Positions 1-8,148 of a DNA stretch of 64,000 nucleotides are shown piece after piece; the stretch's first letter is position 1; every line of letters starts with the position of its first letter. The notes below the pieces were generated by a model that saw only the letters and a list, made by a program, of their open reading frames with translations, had not been told where the DNA came from and ran no database searches. The DNA is taken from positions 62,001-126,000 of the forward strand of contig NZ_JAJFZK010000006.1 in NCBI RefSeq assembly GCF_020731355.1. Direction: 5' to 3'. The DNA comes from Bacillus sp. REN16. Lineage in GTDB: Bacteria; Bacillota; Bacilli; Bacillales; Bacillaceae_L. The position numbers and the translations under genes are program-made.

Positions 1-1
1 A

Positions 2-481
2 GGAATCATGCTACATAAAACACCGAAACAGTTCTTAGACACGGTAACGAACGGAGTAAAAAATGCAGGGGGCATTATCATTCAATTCCCCTTCTATGCC
101 GGGATTATGGGAATGGTTACTTTTTCAGGACTATCCGAGGAAATGGCTTTGTGGTTTGCTTCATTTGCAAATGAGCAGACTTTGCCGTTCATTTCGTTTA
201 TCAGTGGAGGTCTTATCAACGTTTTTGTACCATCCGGTGGTGGTCAATGGGCAGTGCAAGGACCGATTATGATCGAAGCAGCGGCGGCAATAAATGCGGA
301 TATCGCGAAAACGGCCATGGGTGTTGCGTGGGGAGATGCCTGGACAAACATGATTCAACCATTCTGGGCCTTGCCTGCTTTAGCGATTGCCGGATTGCAT
401 ATTCGGGATATCATGGGGTTCTGTGTCATGATTCTATTTTATAGCTTTATTCCGATTACAATAGGATTATTATTGTTTTAA
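2..481 (+). CDS. atoE: Short-chain fatty acid permease AtoE, C-terminal part (5' end outside window)
   Basis: The reading frame is open from the window edge, so this is the last ~159 residues of a protein whose family is normally about 440 residues. It is strongly hydrophobic. The stretch with FVPSGGGQWAVQGP, followed by AWGDAWTNMIQPFWALP, is typical of the AtoE/TIGR00366 family of short-chain fatty acid transporters, which carry acetoacetate, butyrate and similar acids across the membrane. An internal ATG lies at 8 but has no reason to be the start. The gene ends at a strong hairpin terminator, so it closes an operon that lies mostly to the left. Family call is firm; the substrate is inferred. 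Confidence 0.85.
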   Translation, partial: GIMLHKTPKQFLDTVTNGVKNAGGIIIQFPFYAGIMGMVTFSGLSEEMALWFASFANEQTLPFISFISGGLINVFVPSGGGQWAVQGPIMIEAAAAINADIAKTAMGVAWGDAWTNMIQPFWALPALAIAGLHIRDIMGFCVMILFYSFIPITIGLLLF

Positions 482-485
482 TGCG

Positions 486-515
486 AGGCAAACGGGCGTA
501 CCGTTTGCCTTTTCT
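486..515 (+). terminator. Rho-independent terminator after atoE
   Basis: Perfect 10-bp stem (AGGCAAACGG at 486-495 pairing with CCGTTTGCCT at 501-510), 5-base loop, then a T-rich tail. Confidence 0.9.
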
Positions 516-547
516 ATATCTCAATATTGCTTAATTATTAGAAACTG

Positions 548-565
548 ATGAATAAATGTATTCAT
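548..565. promoter_or_regulatory. Short palindrome upstream of the 629 gene
   Basis: ATGAATA and TATTCAT arms flank the 4-base spacer AATG. It lies about 65 bases ahead of the membrane-protein start and could be an operator. No regulator can be named. Confidence 0.25.
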
Positions 566-628
566 TACAAAAGAAACTTTTTATGATGTTATCCGTATAT
601 ACAGTTATGAAACTTGAAAGGAGACAAT

Positions 629-2314
629 ATGGAATCAATTTTATTATTTTCAGTCATTATCGGGTTGGCTTCAACTCTTATCCTCTTTCCGTTTTTACAA
701 AATACGAACAAAAAGGAAAAGGAACAGAAAGCTAAACCCCATACCGGCCTTCTCCTGATTGGTACGGTTTTAACTACTACTTTCATCTTTATTTTTTTCT
801 ATCTGACAAATCTTGACCGAAACTTTTCTTCGGTTTGGCTTTTAGCGCTTGTTGTTACTGCTGTTGGTGCATTCTTTGCAACGGGATTTGAAAGAATGGT
901 CAAAGGGATTTTATTTCTAGGAAGTCTTCTCTTCAGTATCTATTTAGGAACGGCTTTCCTATTCAATGCCGACGAAAAGTATGAAGTTTCCAGTATGGCT
1001 CAAGAAACGGAGATTGAGGTGTTTGATGAAACAAAAACACCAGCTAGTGTTCCACCGCAGTTTGCGCGTAATAAAATGAAAAAAGCGTTTGGTCAAGTTC
1101 CAAATACGAGTTACTATGAGCTTGGAAATTTACAAATTCAGAAGGTAAATAATGACTATGTTTATATCGCACCAATTGAATTTTCTGGACTTTTTAAATG
1201 GTGGAAAGGGGAACGTACTCCAGGCTATTTCACGATTAGTGCCACGGATTCGACTGATAATCCTAAGTTTGTGAAGGCAGAAATGTCTTATACGCCATCC
1301 TCTTATTTTCATAAGAATTTAGAACGGCATATGCGCATGAAATATCCAAATATGATCTTTTACGGGGAGCCTCAATTGGAAATCGATGAGGAAGGAAAAC
1401 CCTATTATATCCGCTCTTATGGGAATTTTATTTCGGCACGAAACGGCTTTGAGGTCCATGGAATAGTACTTGTTGACCCAGTCACAGGAAAAACGGAAAT
1501 GTTTGCATTAGCAGATGTCCCTGAATTTATTGATGGAGCCGTATCTCCGGAAGTAGTTAGTTTGCAAAATAGCTATTTTGGGAATTATGTAAATGGATTC
1601 TGGAACAGCAAGTTTGGTAAATCTGATGTAAAACTTCCTTCTGATGAAGGAACGGAAGCGAATGTAAGTCCAATTTTTGATGAAAATGGAGATATGTATT
1701 ATTTCACTGATTTTACCAGTCCGAAGGAAGGGGTCGATTCAATGCTAGGCTATTCCCTCACGAATTCAAGAACAGGGGAGGCTACTTATTTTACTGGTAA
1801 CTTACAAGAATCATATATGGATTCGCAGGGCGCTCTTCAAATTATCGAAAAGAAATTCATTGAAAAGAAATGGGATGGCGAAATGCCGATTCTCTATAAC
1901 TTTTATGGAGAAGCTAGCTGGTTAACCCCCGTATTAGATGCGAATGGGTTTTTACAAAACTATTTTATCGTTTCTGCTGCCAATCCGGAAATCTCCGTGT
2001 ATGGAAATACGCCAAATGAAGCATTAAAGCTATATAAAACGGCTTTGCAACGTGGTGGAGGAAAGGTTGATGGCACCTCAAAAGCGGAAGAAAAGCAAAT
2101 AAGCGGGAAAGTCGTGCGTGTCTATAAAGAGAAAGCAGAAAATGCCACAATTGTTTATTTTTTATTAGACAATAATCAGAGTTATATGATCTCATCTGAG
2201 AATAGCCCAAAAGCGATTTATTTACAGGAAGATGATACAGTTAATGTGACATTCCTAGATACAGGGGAAGAATTTTTACCGGCAAAATCAATTGTGATTC
2301 AAGGATTAGATTAA
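629..2314 (+). CDS. Conserved membrane-anchored protein of unknown function
   Basis: 561 residues from the ATG at 629, chosen because AAAGGAG lies 5-6 bases ahead of it; a TTG at 614 in the same frame overlaps that ribosome site. The first ~120 residues hold four hydrophobic segments (about 2-20, 38-60, 66-86, 93-113), so the protein is anchored in the membrane by its N-terminus. The remaining ~440 residues are hydrophilic, rich in aromatic residues and beta-prone, and end in a region (about 480-560) that looks like a small beta-barrel. I recognise no catalytic motif and assign no function. It stands alone between terminators. Confidence 0.75.
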   Translation: MESILLFSVIIGLASTLILFPFLQNTNKKEKEQKAKPHTGLLLIGTVLTTTFIFIFFYLTNLDRNFSSVWLLALVVTAVGAFFATGFERMVKGILFLGSLLFSIYLGTAFLFNADEKYEVSSMAQETEIEVFDETKTPASVPPQFARNKMKKAFGQVPNTSYYELGNLQIQKVNNDYVYIAPIEFSGLFKWWKGERTPGYFTISATDSTDNPKFVKAEMSYTPSSYFHKNLERHMRMKYPNMIFYGEPQLEIDEEGKPYYIRSYGNFISARNGFEVHGIVLVDPVTGKTEMFALADVPEFIDGAVSPEVVSLQNSYFGNYVNGFWNSKFGKSDVKLPSDEGTEANVSPIFDENGDMYYFTDFTSPKEGVDSMLGYSLTNSRTGEATYFTGNLQESYMDSQGALQIIEKKFIEKKWDGEMPILYNFYGEASWLTPVLDANGFLQNYFIVSAANPEISVYGNTPNEALKLYKTALQRGGGKVDGTSKAEEKQISGKVVRVYKEKAENATIVYFLLDNNQSYMISSENSPKAIYLQEDDTVNVTFLDTGEEFLPAKSIVIQGLD

Positions 2315-2385
2315 TACTTTTAATTGTCCGAAAGTTAATTACAAGTTGGCGTATTCTAGTAGAAGCTCTTTAAAAAGGTGAGAAT

Positions 2386-3297
2386 ATGAAAAAAAGATAT
2401 TCTAATTTAAATAATGTAACCAACAAAAAAACGTTTCAGGATATGCGAAAGTGGCAAAAAGAAAGACGAAATAAAGTGAAAGATTTAACCAAAAATATAC
2501 CACAGTGTCCAAACAAAAGGATTGAAGAACTTAGAGAAAACCGAAGTAGAGATTCCTACACGTGGATTGGACATTCTACCTTTTTGCTTCAGTTGAATGG
2601 CCTAAATATTCTTACGGATCCGGTATGGGCAAAGAGAATGGGTTTTGAGAAGCGATTAACCGATCCAGGAATTTCATCGGTAGAGCTGCCTGAAATTGAC
2701 GTTGTAGTGATATCACATGGACATTACGACCATCTTGATTTTCCGACGTTAAAAAAAATACCAGGAAACCCGCAATATTTTGTTCCCATAGGCTTGAAGT
2801 CCCTTTTTAGAAAAAAAGGGTACCAAAATGTTAGCGAGATGACATGGTGGGAAACGACTAAATACAGAGGGGTTCAGATTCAATTTGTCCCTGCTCAACA
2901 CTGGACAAGAAGAACGATGGGCGATATGAATACTTCTCATTGGGGTGGGTGGATTTTTCAGAATGCCAACCAAACGTATTATTTTGTTGGTGATACAGGC
3001 TATTTTCCAGGGTTTAAGGAGATAGCAGAACGACATATGATTGATACTGTATTTATGCCAATTGGCGCGTATGAGCCTGAATGGTTTATGGCTGACTCAC
3101 ATATTTCACCTGAAGATAGTGTGAAGGCTTTTATCGAATTAAAGGCAAAACAATTTGTTCCAATGCATTATGGTGCTTATCGATTGGCAGACGACACAGG
3201 ACCCGAAGCCTTAGACCGCTTATTGCAAGAATGGAAAAAACAGCAATTACCGGAGGAGCAATTGAAAGTTTTACTAATAGGGGAAACTGTGATGTAA
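2386..3297 (+). CDS. MBL-fold metal-dependent hydrolase (UlaG/NAPE-PLD-like)
   Basis: 303 residues with an AAAAGGTGAG ribosome site just ahead. The metallo-beta-lactamase signature HGHYDHLDF is at about residues 110-118. It is followed by the later metal ligands expected for the fold: H in PAQHWTRR, D in FVGDTGYF, and H near MHYGAYR. The overall pattern, with YTWIGHSTFLLQLNG near residue 65, matches the beta-lactamase superfamily domain 2 group that includes UlaG lactonases and N-acyl-phosphatidylethanolamine phospholipase D-like proteins. There is no signal peptide, so it acts in the cytoplasm. The substrate is unknown. Single gene ending at a strong terminator. Confidence 0.85.
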   Translation: MKKRYSNLNNVTNKKTFQDMRKWQKERRNKVKDLTKNIPQCPNKRIEELRENRSRDSYTWIGHSTFLLQLNGLNILTDPVWAKRMGFEKRLTDPGISSVELPEIDVVVISHGHYDHLDFPTLKKIPGNPQYFVPIGLKSLFRKKGYQNVSEMTWWETTKYRGVQIQFVPAQHWTRRTMGDMNTSHWGGWIFQNANQTYYFVGDTGYFPGFKEIAERHMIDTVFMPIGAYEPEWFMADSHISPEDSVKAFIELKAKQFVPMHYGAYRLADDTGPEALDRLLQEWKKQQLPEEQLKVLLIGETVM

Positions 3298-3310
3298 ATA
3301 TGATGTTACA

Positions 3311-3348
3311 AAAATGCATTGAGGAATTGAGCTCTCAATGCATTTTTT
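3311..3348. terminator. Bidirectional terminator between MBL gene and AraC remnant
   Basis: A 13-bp stem (3311-3323 with 3334-3346) has an A-tract on its left and a T-tract on its right, so it can stop transcription from both sides. Confidence 0.85.
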
Positions 3349-3390
3349 TATATCAAAATTTATAGGTTTCATTGTGTTTCCTTAATTGGG

Positions 3391-3774
3391 CTACTTCCTA
3401 AACTCCTTGTGTAAGTTTTTTGGAGATAGATTATATTCCTTTTTAAAAAGCCGATAAAAGCTGGAATAATCTTGAAAACCGCATTTTGTGGCAATTTCCT
3501 CAATTGAGAGTTCATTTTGTTGAATGAATGCAACGGCGGTTGCTAGTCGTTTCAATAATACATATCGATAAAAGGGCACTTTCATGTGATTCTTAAAATA
3601 ATGGGAAAAATAATATTTGTTTAAATGAAAATGACTTGATACGTTGTCTAAGTTCATTCCTGGATCGGTCAAATGGTTTTCAATGTATTCGATAATTGAA
3701 TGTAAGCGTTGATCGGTGTCACTGCTTAGACTGCTTGTAGTCTCACCACTTTCCGGATCTAAAATAATTTCCAT
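3391..3774 (-). pseudogene. AraC-family regulator, 5'-truncated (HTH domain only)
   Basis: 127 residues that consist almost entirely of the C-terminal double helix-turn-helix of AraC/XylS regulators (SIEEIATKCGFQDYSSFYRLFKK is the second HTH, about residues 90-112). The N-terminal ligand-sensing domain that normally precedes it is absent. An in-frame stop lies four codons upstream of the first ATG and no ribosome site precedes that ATG. Immediately beyond its 5' end begins a 5'-truncated GH3 glucosidase on the other strand. Most likely a remnant of a divergent regulator/enzyme pair; a functional stand-alone HTH protein is less likely. Confidence 0.6.
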
Positions 3775-3782
3775 AGCCCTAA

Positions 3783-4150
3783 TTCAGCACAAAAGCCCAT
3801 TGGGAAGCTGCATATGAAGCACATAAAAAATCAGTGACTGTACTGAAAAACTCTAACGAAACCTTGCCGCTCACTACGGACAAGTTGAATTCTAAAAAGG
3901 TATATATTGAAGTTTTCCATAAAGATCTGGAAAGAGCTACCTCTTTTAGAATCATAAACCAACAGGAGTCTTACCAATAACCTTACCGGCAAGTGAAGAA
4001 GTGATCGCCGTTTACCAAAATGGAGATTGCGTATCCCCTAATGACGTACCAGGATATGATAAAGACAAATATATGCCAGCCTTTATGAGCTATGCTTATA
4101 AAGATACTGACGGTAATGTCTATAAACTTGGACATGGTTTGAAATATTAA
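3783..4150 (+). pseudogene. Glycoside hydrolase family 3 (beta-glucosidase) remnant
   Basis: Two blocks in different frames read as GH3. Frame from 3783: HWEAAYEAHKKSVTVLKN followed by NETLPL and KKVYIEVFHKDL, typical of the start of the GH3 C-terminal domain, then a stop at about 3966. Frame ending at 4150: TGVLPITLPASEEVIAVYQ, NDVPGYDK, SYAYKDTDGN and a final GHGLKY resembling the usual GH3 ending. The GH3 N-terminal catalytic domain is absent and the two blocks need both a deletion and a frameshift between them. It cannot be active. It ends at a hairpin terminator that presumably belonged to the intact gene. Confidence 0.65.
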
Positions 4151-4156
4151 GTAATG

Positions 4157-4188
4157 AAAATCACAGGTGCGATGCCTGTGATTTTTTT
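4157..4188 (+). terminator. Terminator after GH3 remnant
   Basis: 9-bp stem (AATCACAGG with CCTGTGATT, 4159-4167 and 4175-4183) followed by a run of T. Confidence 0.85.
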
Positions 4189-4241
4189 GTATAAGGATGG
4201 GCATAAGCTTTAGGTACGGTGGTATTGTTAGGGGGAAAATA

Positions 4242-4265
4242 AATGTATCAGTTAAGTGATACATT
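4242..4265. repeat. 9-bp inverted repeat of unknown role
   Basis: AATGTATCA and TGATACATT flank a 6-base spacer. It lies between two terminators and has no T-tail of its own, so an orphan operator is possible. No gene depends on it now. Confidence 0.35.
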
Positions 4266-4271
4266 ATACAT

Positions 4272-4310
4272 AGAAAAAGCCAATTTTCAATTGCAGAAAA
4301 TTGGCTTTCT
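4272..4310 (-). terminator. Terminator of the yjlC-ndh operon
   Basis: 12-bp stem (4277-4288 with 4296-4307). On the minus strand it is followed by a T-tract just after the ndh stop codon. Confidence 0.85.
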
Positions 4311-4331
4311 TGGCTTATTTTAATGTAAATC

Positions 4332-5516
4332 TTAGTATGCTAAGCCGAAAAGGGCCTTGATGTGAGTTAAGTAACGAACATGACTTGCTTCCTTCATTAA
4401 TGAAGCCGGAAGACCTTTTAGCGGAATATTGTTACTGCCAACCGTTGCTACACCGTCTTTACGACCAAGACTGGCAAGTGTACCAGAGTTGATTGGGTTA
4501 AATTCCTCGAGTTGTTGACCTTTAAGGATTGCAAAAAGGTTGTACCCACATGTTTCTCCCATTTGCCATGCGTTTTGAGCGGTAGGCGCATATAATGGAC
4601 GACCTCCATCAGCTGGAAGGGCAACAGATGCGTCACCAACCACAAATACTTCTGGATGTGATTTAGAACGTAAGTATTCGTCAATAACCGCTTTACCACG
4701 ATCACATTCAAGACCTGATTCTTGAACGATTGGCAGTGCTGCAACGCCACCAGTCCAAACAAATGTGTTTGCTTCGATTGTAGATCCGTCTTTGAGGGAA
4801 ATTTTATTCCCTTCAACTCCTGTAACCGGTAGCCCGGTTAAGAGATCAACGCCACGCTTAGCTAAACTTTCAGTAGCTCGTTCAATTAGGTTATCTGGAA
4901 GAACTGGTAAGATTTTAGGGCCAGCTTCAACTAATTTGATGTCTAAATCATTGAAGTTAACGCCGTATTTTCTAGCAATTTTAGGGAAGTGGTCAACGAT
5001 TTCACCAACGAGTTCAACACCAGTTAAACCACCACCACCGATTACAATAGTTGCATCTGCTTGGTTTTTAGATTCCGCATAGGAAGCGATTTTACTTTCA
5101 ATGTGTTTGTATATTTGGTGTGCATCATCAACTGATTTTAATACGAAACTATTTTCTTCAAGTCCTGGGATACCAAAGAAACCAGTTTGGCTCCCAAGAG
5201 CAACAACTAAGTTGTCATAACTCAAGACAGCACCGTCCGCCAGGTGAACTTCTTTTTTGTCTACTGAGAAAGTTGTCACTTCGCTAATTACAACGTTTAT
5301 ATCTTTTTCCTTAAAAAGTTTTGTTAAAGGGAAAGAGATTGCGCGCTCAGTTGTTGAACCTCCCGCAAGACGGTGTAATTCTGTAATAAGTGTGTGATTA
5401 GGGTATTTATTCACCACAGTAATTTGGGCTTCCTCTTTGCTTGCATATTTACGTAATGTTAGAGCAGTTAATAAGCCTCCGTAACCCGCACCTAAGATGA
5501 CGATTTCCTTTGACAT
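4332..5516 (-). CDS. ndh: Type II NADH dehydrogenase (YjlD-like)
   Basis: 394 residues. This single-subunit flavoprotein passes electrons from NADH to menaquinone at the inner face of the membrane without pumping protons. FAD-binding GAGYGG is at residues 8-13, and a second dinucleotide motif IGGGGLTGVELVGE is near residue 160. The C-terminus (LPASLMKEASHVRYLTHIK, then GLAY) is the amphipathic membrane-binding tail seen in B. subtilis Ndh (YjlD), which the whole sequence closely resembles. It lies 45 bases downstream of yjlC in the same order as in B. subtilis and ends at a terminator. In B. subtilis this operon is controlled by the NADH-sensing repressor Rex. Confidence 0.93.
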   Translation of the reverse strand: MSKEIVILGAGYGGLLTALTLRKYASKEEAQITVVNKYPNHTLITELHRLAGGSTTERAISFPLTKLFKEKDINVVISEVTTFSVDKKEVHLADGAVLSYDNLVVALGSQTGFFGIPGLEENSFVLKSVDDAHQIYKHIESKIASYAESKNQADATIVIGGGGLTGVELVGEIVDHFPKIARKYGVNFNDLDIKLVEAGPKILPVLPDNLIERATESLAKRGVDLLTGLPVTGVEGNKISLKDGSTIEANTFVWTGGVAALPIVQESGLECDRGKAVIDEYLRSKSHPEVFVVGDASVALPADGGRPLYAPTAQNAWQMGETCGYNLFAILKGQQLEEFNPINSGTLASLGRKDGVATVGSNNIPLKGLPASLMKEASHVRYLTHIKALFGLAY

Positions 5517-5561
5517 AATTTATCCTCCGTCCATACTAGTAATAAAAATGGGTATAAAATA

Positions 5562-5978
5562 TTATGCTTTACGTTCAGCTTGAACTTCTAAAAATGCGCT
5601 CACGAAGCGCAACATTTTTTGTGCTTCAGGATCTTTTAATAATTTTAATACACCAAATAGACCGATATTCTCATTTGAAGCTTCTGCACGGTCCTTTGCT
5701 TCGATAGCAGTTGCCGCGATCGTTTTAACCGAGCCAATTACAGGTTCAGAAAATTCTTTTAGGGCACTAACTGTATCATTTTTTAATACTTCATCGGTTG
5801 CTACTAATTGGGCTAAGTCATATGTTTTTGTTAACAGATTTACAGCCTCTGTTAATTTTGGTAGTTGCTCCACTAAAGTAGTGAGTGATTCTTGAACTTC
5901 AGGTTTTAATAATTGATCAAGTACATCTGTTTTTTCTTTGCCTAGTGATTCTTGAGTTTTAGTCAATACTTCTGTCAT
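5562..5978 (-). CDS. yjlC: YjlC-like DUF1641 protein
   Basis: 138 residues from the ATG at 5978, which has AAGGAG nine bases upstream; an ATG 39 bases further out lacks a ribosome site. The protein is soluble, mostly helical, and carries the DUF1641 region (GLFGVLKLLKDPEAQKMLRF near the C-terminus). The molecular function of the family is unknown, though DUF1641 proteins often sit beside NADH or formate dehydrogenases. Here it is the first gene of the yjlC-ndh pair, as in B. subtilis. Expect co-transcription with ndh and redox control. Confidence 0.88.
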   Translation of the reverse strand: MTEVLTKTQESLGKEKTDVLDQLLKPEVQESLTTLVEQLPKLTEAVNLLTKTYDLAQLVATDEVLKNDTVSALKEFSEPVIGSVKTIAATAIEAKDRAEASNENIGLFGVLKLLKDPEAQKMLRFVSAFLEVQAERKA

Positions 5979-6051
5979 ATCCAAATTCTCCTTCTTAGTT
6001 GAATTTCTACAAAGCATATCTTGGGTGAAAATGCTGGTAGATTTCGAGTCA

Positions 6052-6067
6052 TGTTCACATATTCACA
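6052..6067 (-). promoter_or_regulatory. Possible Rex operator for yjlC-ndh
   Basis: On the minus strand this reads TGTGAA-N4-TGAACA, against the Rex consensus TGTGAA-N4-TTCACA. One arm is perfect and the other matches 4 of 6. A TATAAA-like -10 lies just upstream on the minus strand (6070-6075). Position fits control of yjlC; the match is imperfect. Confidence 0.35.
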
Positions 6068-6228
6068 TTTTATAAGGGCAAGCAACAGTGATTAAAGCTA
6101 AACATATAATTTAATTTTTGTATTAAAGTATACATTTTTTAGAAATCTAAACTTGTTTGAACCGTGTTTTTATGTAATTCCCTTAACGTTATTTCAATGT
6201 GATATCTATTTGACAATATAACTATAAC

Positions 6229-6308
6229 GCTGTTTTTGAAATTCGTAAACAACCAGCATTTGGTTCCGTATATAATAAAGTGGTAAAAGGATTAATTGAA
6301 GCTAAATA
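6229..6308 (+). pseudogene. Short C-terminal coding remnant, family unknown
   Basis: Plus-strand codons read AVFEIRKQPAFGSVYNKVVK then GLIEAK and a stop. The composition looks like a real protein end, but no start or ribosome site belongs to it and the frame closes at 6211-6213. I cannot name the family. Probably the last piece of a deleted gene. Confidence 0.3.
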
Positions 6309-6439
6309 ATATTAGTAGGAATGACTAAACTAATTCAAATTAATGGATGGTGGAAATGTTCATTCGAAACATGGACTCTTCATTATAGAAAAGCCCCGTT
6401 TTTTGCGAGTAAAGTCCGATTATAAAAACACTCTGAAAT

Positions 6440-7810
6440 CTAAAAAGCAAATACATGGCCGCCTATTTTGGTTGAAACTGTACGGCTTCGAAGGTAGGAG
6501 CTTGACGTTTTATCAGGATTATAAAAAAATAATGCGCCATTAGTTGGATCTTCACCATTCATCGCCCGTTTTGCTGCTTCTAAATGTTGGGAATTAGGAG
6601 TGGCTGTATTTATTGCACCGGTTTCTGCTGGGGTAAATTGATAATATCCGTAGCTTTTTTCAAATAATACATCTTTAACAGTATTAGGGAATAAAGGGCT
6701 TTTTACCCGATTCATAATTACCGCACCAACAGCTATTTGTCCTTCTAGTGTTTCACCTCTTGCTTCACTAAATATCATTTTTGCAAGCCACTCGACTTCT
6801 TCCTGGTTTTTCGCTGGCTGTTGCTTGGAAGCGAATGATGTTTCAGTTGTGATTGGCGTACTCATAGAAGGAATTGTCAATGTTTGTCCAAGACTTAATA
6901 AATCTGAAGATAGATTATTGGCTTTCTTGACGGCGTCCACTGTTGTTCCGTTACGTGTGGCAATACTGTACAACGTATCCCCAGCGACAACTTCACATTT
7001 ATTTTTAGTGGTTGGAGATGGGGAAGAAGTCTTACTTTTGGGGATGGTCAACTCTTGTCCAACCTCTAATAAATTTGAAGATAAATCATTTGCTTTCTTT
7101 AAAGCATCCACCGTTGTGCCGGTGCGTTTAGCAATACTGTATAACGTATCCCCGGAAACAACTTGATGTGTAGTAGTATCAGCAGTTTGAGCAGGTGCAG
7201 GAGTACTTACGTTTGGAATTGTCAACGTCTGCCCAATCTGTAAAAAATCCGATGACAGATTATTCACTGATTTAATGGCATCCACAGTTGTTCCGTTACG
7301 TGTGGCAATACTGTATAACGTATCTCCTGAAACAATTTTATATATCATTTGATTTGGGGTTGATATAACGCCATTGGGAATTGTCAACTTTTGTCCAATT
7401 TGTAATACATCTGAAGATAAATGATTGGCTTGCTTTAGAGCATCTACCGTTATCCCGTGACGCATGGCTAGACTATATAAAGTATCACCGGATGAAACGG
7501 TATACGATAAAGAAGTTATCTCCGATTGTTGAATATCGTTTTTTGCCGCAGAAGCTTTATTTGTTGGCAGTGCACCAACGCCTAGAACAGACAACAACAT
7601 TCCCCCAGCCATAATTTTACAGGTTTTTATCTTCAATAATGGTAATTTGCTTTTGATATAGTTAATCGCATCAGCCGTAATACTGGACTCATTCACTTTA
7701 GAGAGAGTTCCTAATTCTGCCGAGAATTCTGTTAAGTTTTCATTCATATATAAGACCACTTCAATTCCGTTGTCGGTATGGTTAATTTTGTAATGAGTAA
7801 AAGTTTCCAT
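6440..7810 (-). CDS. Secreted cell wall hydrolase: four LysM repeats plus SleB/CwlJ-type domain
   Basis: 456 residues from the ATG at 7810, preceded by GGAGG at 9 bases; a GTG three codons earlier overlaps that ribosome site. Residues 1-60 form an acidic preamble, then a hydrophobic segment (about 65-82) ends at an ASA-AK signal-peptidase-like site near residue 89. Four LysM repeats follow (about 102-147, 157-200, 217-260, 275-318), each with GDTLYS and QxLTIP, separated by Ser/Thr/Pro linkers. The C-terminal domain (about 345-456, IFSEARGETLEGQIAVGAVIMNR) is Hydrolase_2, the SleB/CwlJ cortex-lytic fold; the Glu in SEARGE is the likely catalytic acid. It probably binds and cuts peptidoglycan. 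The long preamble before the signal anchor is unusual. Confidence 0.88.
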   Translation of the reverse strand: METFTHYKINHTDNGIEVVLYMNENLTEFSAELGTLSKVNESSITADAINYIKSKLPLLKIKTCKIMAGGMLLSVLGVGALPTNKASAAKNDIQQSEITSLSYTVSSGDTLYSLAMRHGITVDALKQANHLSSDVLQIGQKLTIPNGVISTPNQMIYKIVSGDTLYSIATRNGTTVDAIKSVNNLSSDFLQIGQTLTIPNVSTPAPAQTADTTTHQVVSGDTLYSIAKRTGTTVDALKKANDLSSNLLEVGQELTIPKSKTSSPSPTTKNKCEVVAGDTLYSIATRNGTTVDAVKKANNLSSDLLSLGQTLTIPSMSTPITTETSFASKQQPAKNQEEVEWLAKMIFSEARGETLEGQIAVGAVIMNRVKSPLFPNTVKDVLFEKSYGYYQFTPAETGAINTATPNSQHLEAAKRAMNGEDPTNGALFFYNPDKTSSSYLRSRTVSTKIGGHVFAF

Positions 7811-8005
7811 GTCAATCACCCTCCATTTTCCTTTTTACTATCCCCCTATATTTCATTTTTACAATAATGAAAATGCAGAATATCATGTTTAAAAGTGTGT
7901 AGGATCGCGCAAATTTGATGCAAAAATAAGATCTAAAGCTAAGAAAATAGTCCGTAATAAAAACTGGGACAATCTATTCATTTTCTGAATTTTTAGTATT
8001 CTATC

Positions 8006-8034
8006 TTGATAAACCTATTTACCATTGGTATAAT
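8006..8034 (+). promoter_or_regulatory. SigA-type promoter of ispA
   Basis: TTGATA (8006-8011), 17-base spacer, perfect TATAAT (8029-8034), giving a leader of about 110 bases. Confidence 0.8.
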
Positions 8035-8148
8035 AAAACAAATGTTCCCATACAACCGAGAGATAGACTTGGTTTATGACAACCCAAGACTAGGCAGAAG
8101 GGAATAAGGTAATTTTTTTGAAAATCGATTTTAAGGAGGAAAATCTTC

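Larger units (their letters stand above)
5979..6439. other. Intergenic stretch with yjlC promoter region and a coding remnant
   Basis: About 460 bases without an intact gene. Near 6050-6075 lies the presumed yjlC-ndh control region with a Rex-like half-palindrome. At 6229-6308 a plus-strand frame reads as plausible protein (see the separate entry). I see nothing else to support, and no clear terminator for the minus-strand LysM gene that ends at 6440. Confidence 0.5.
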
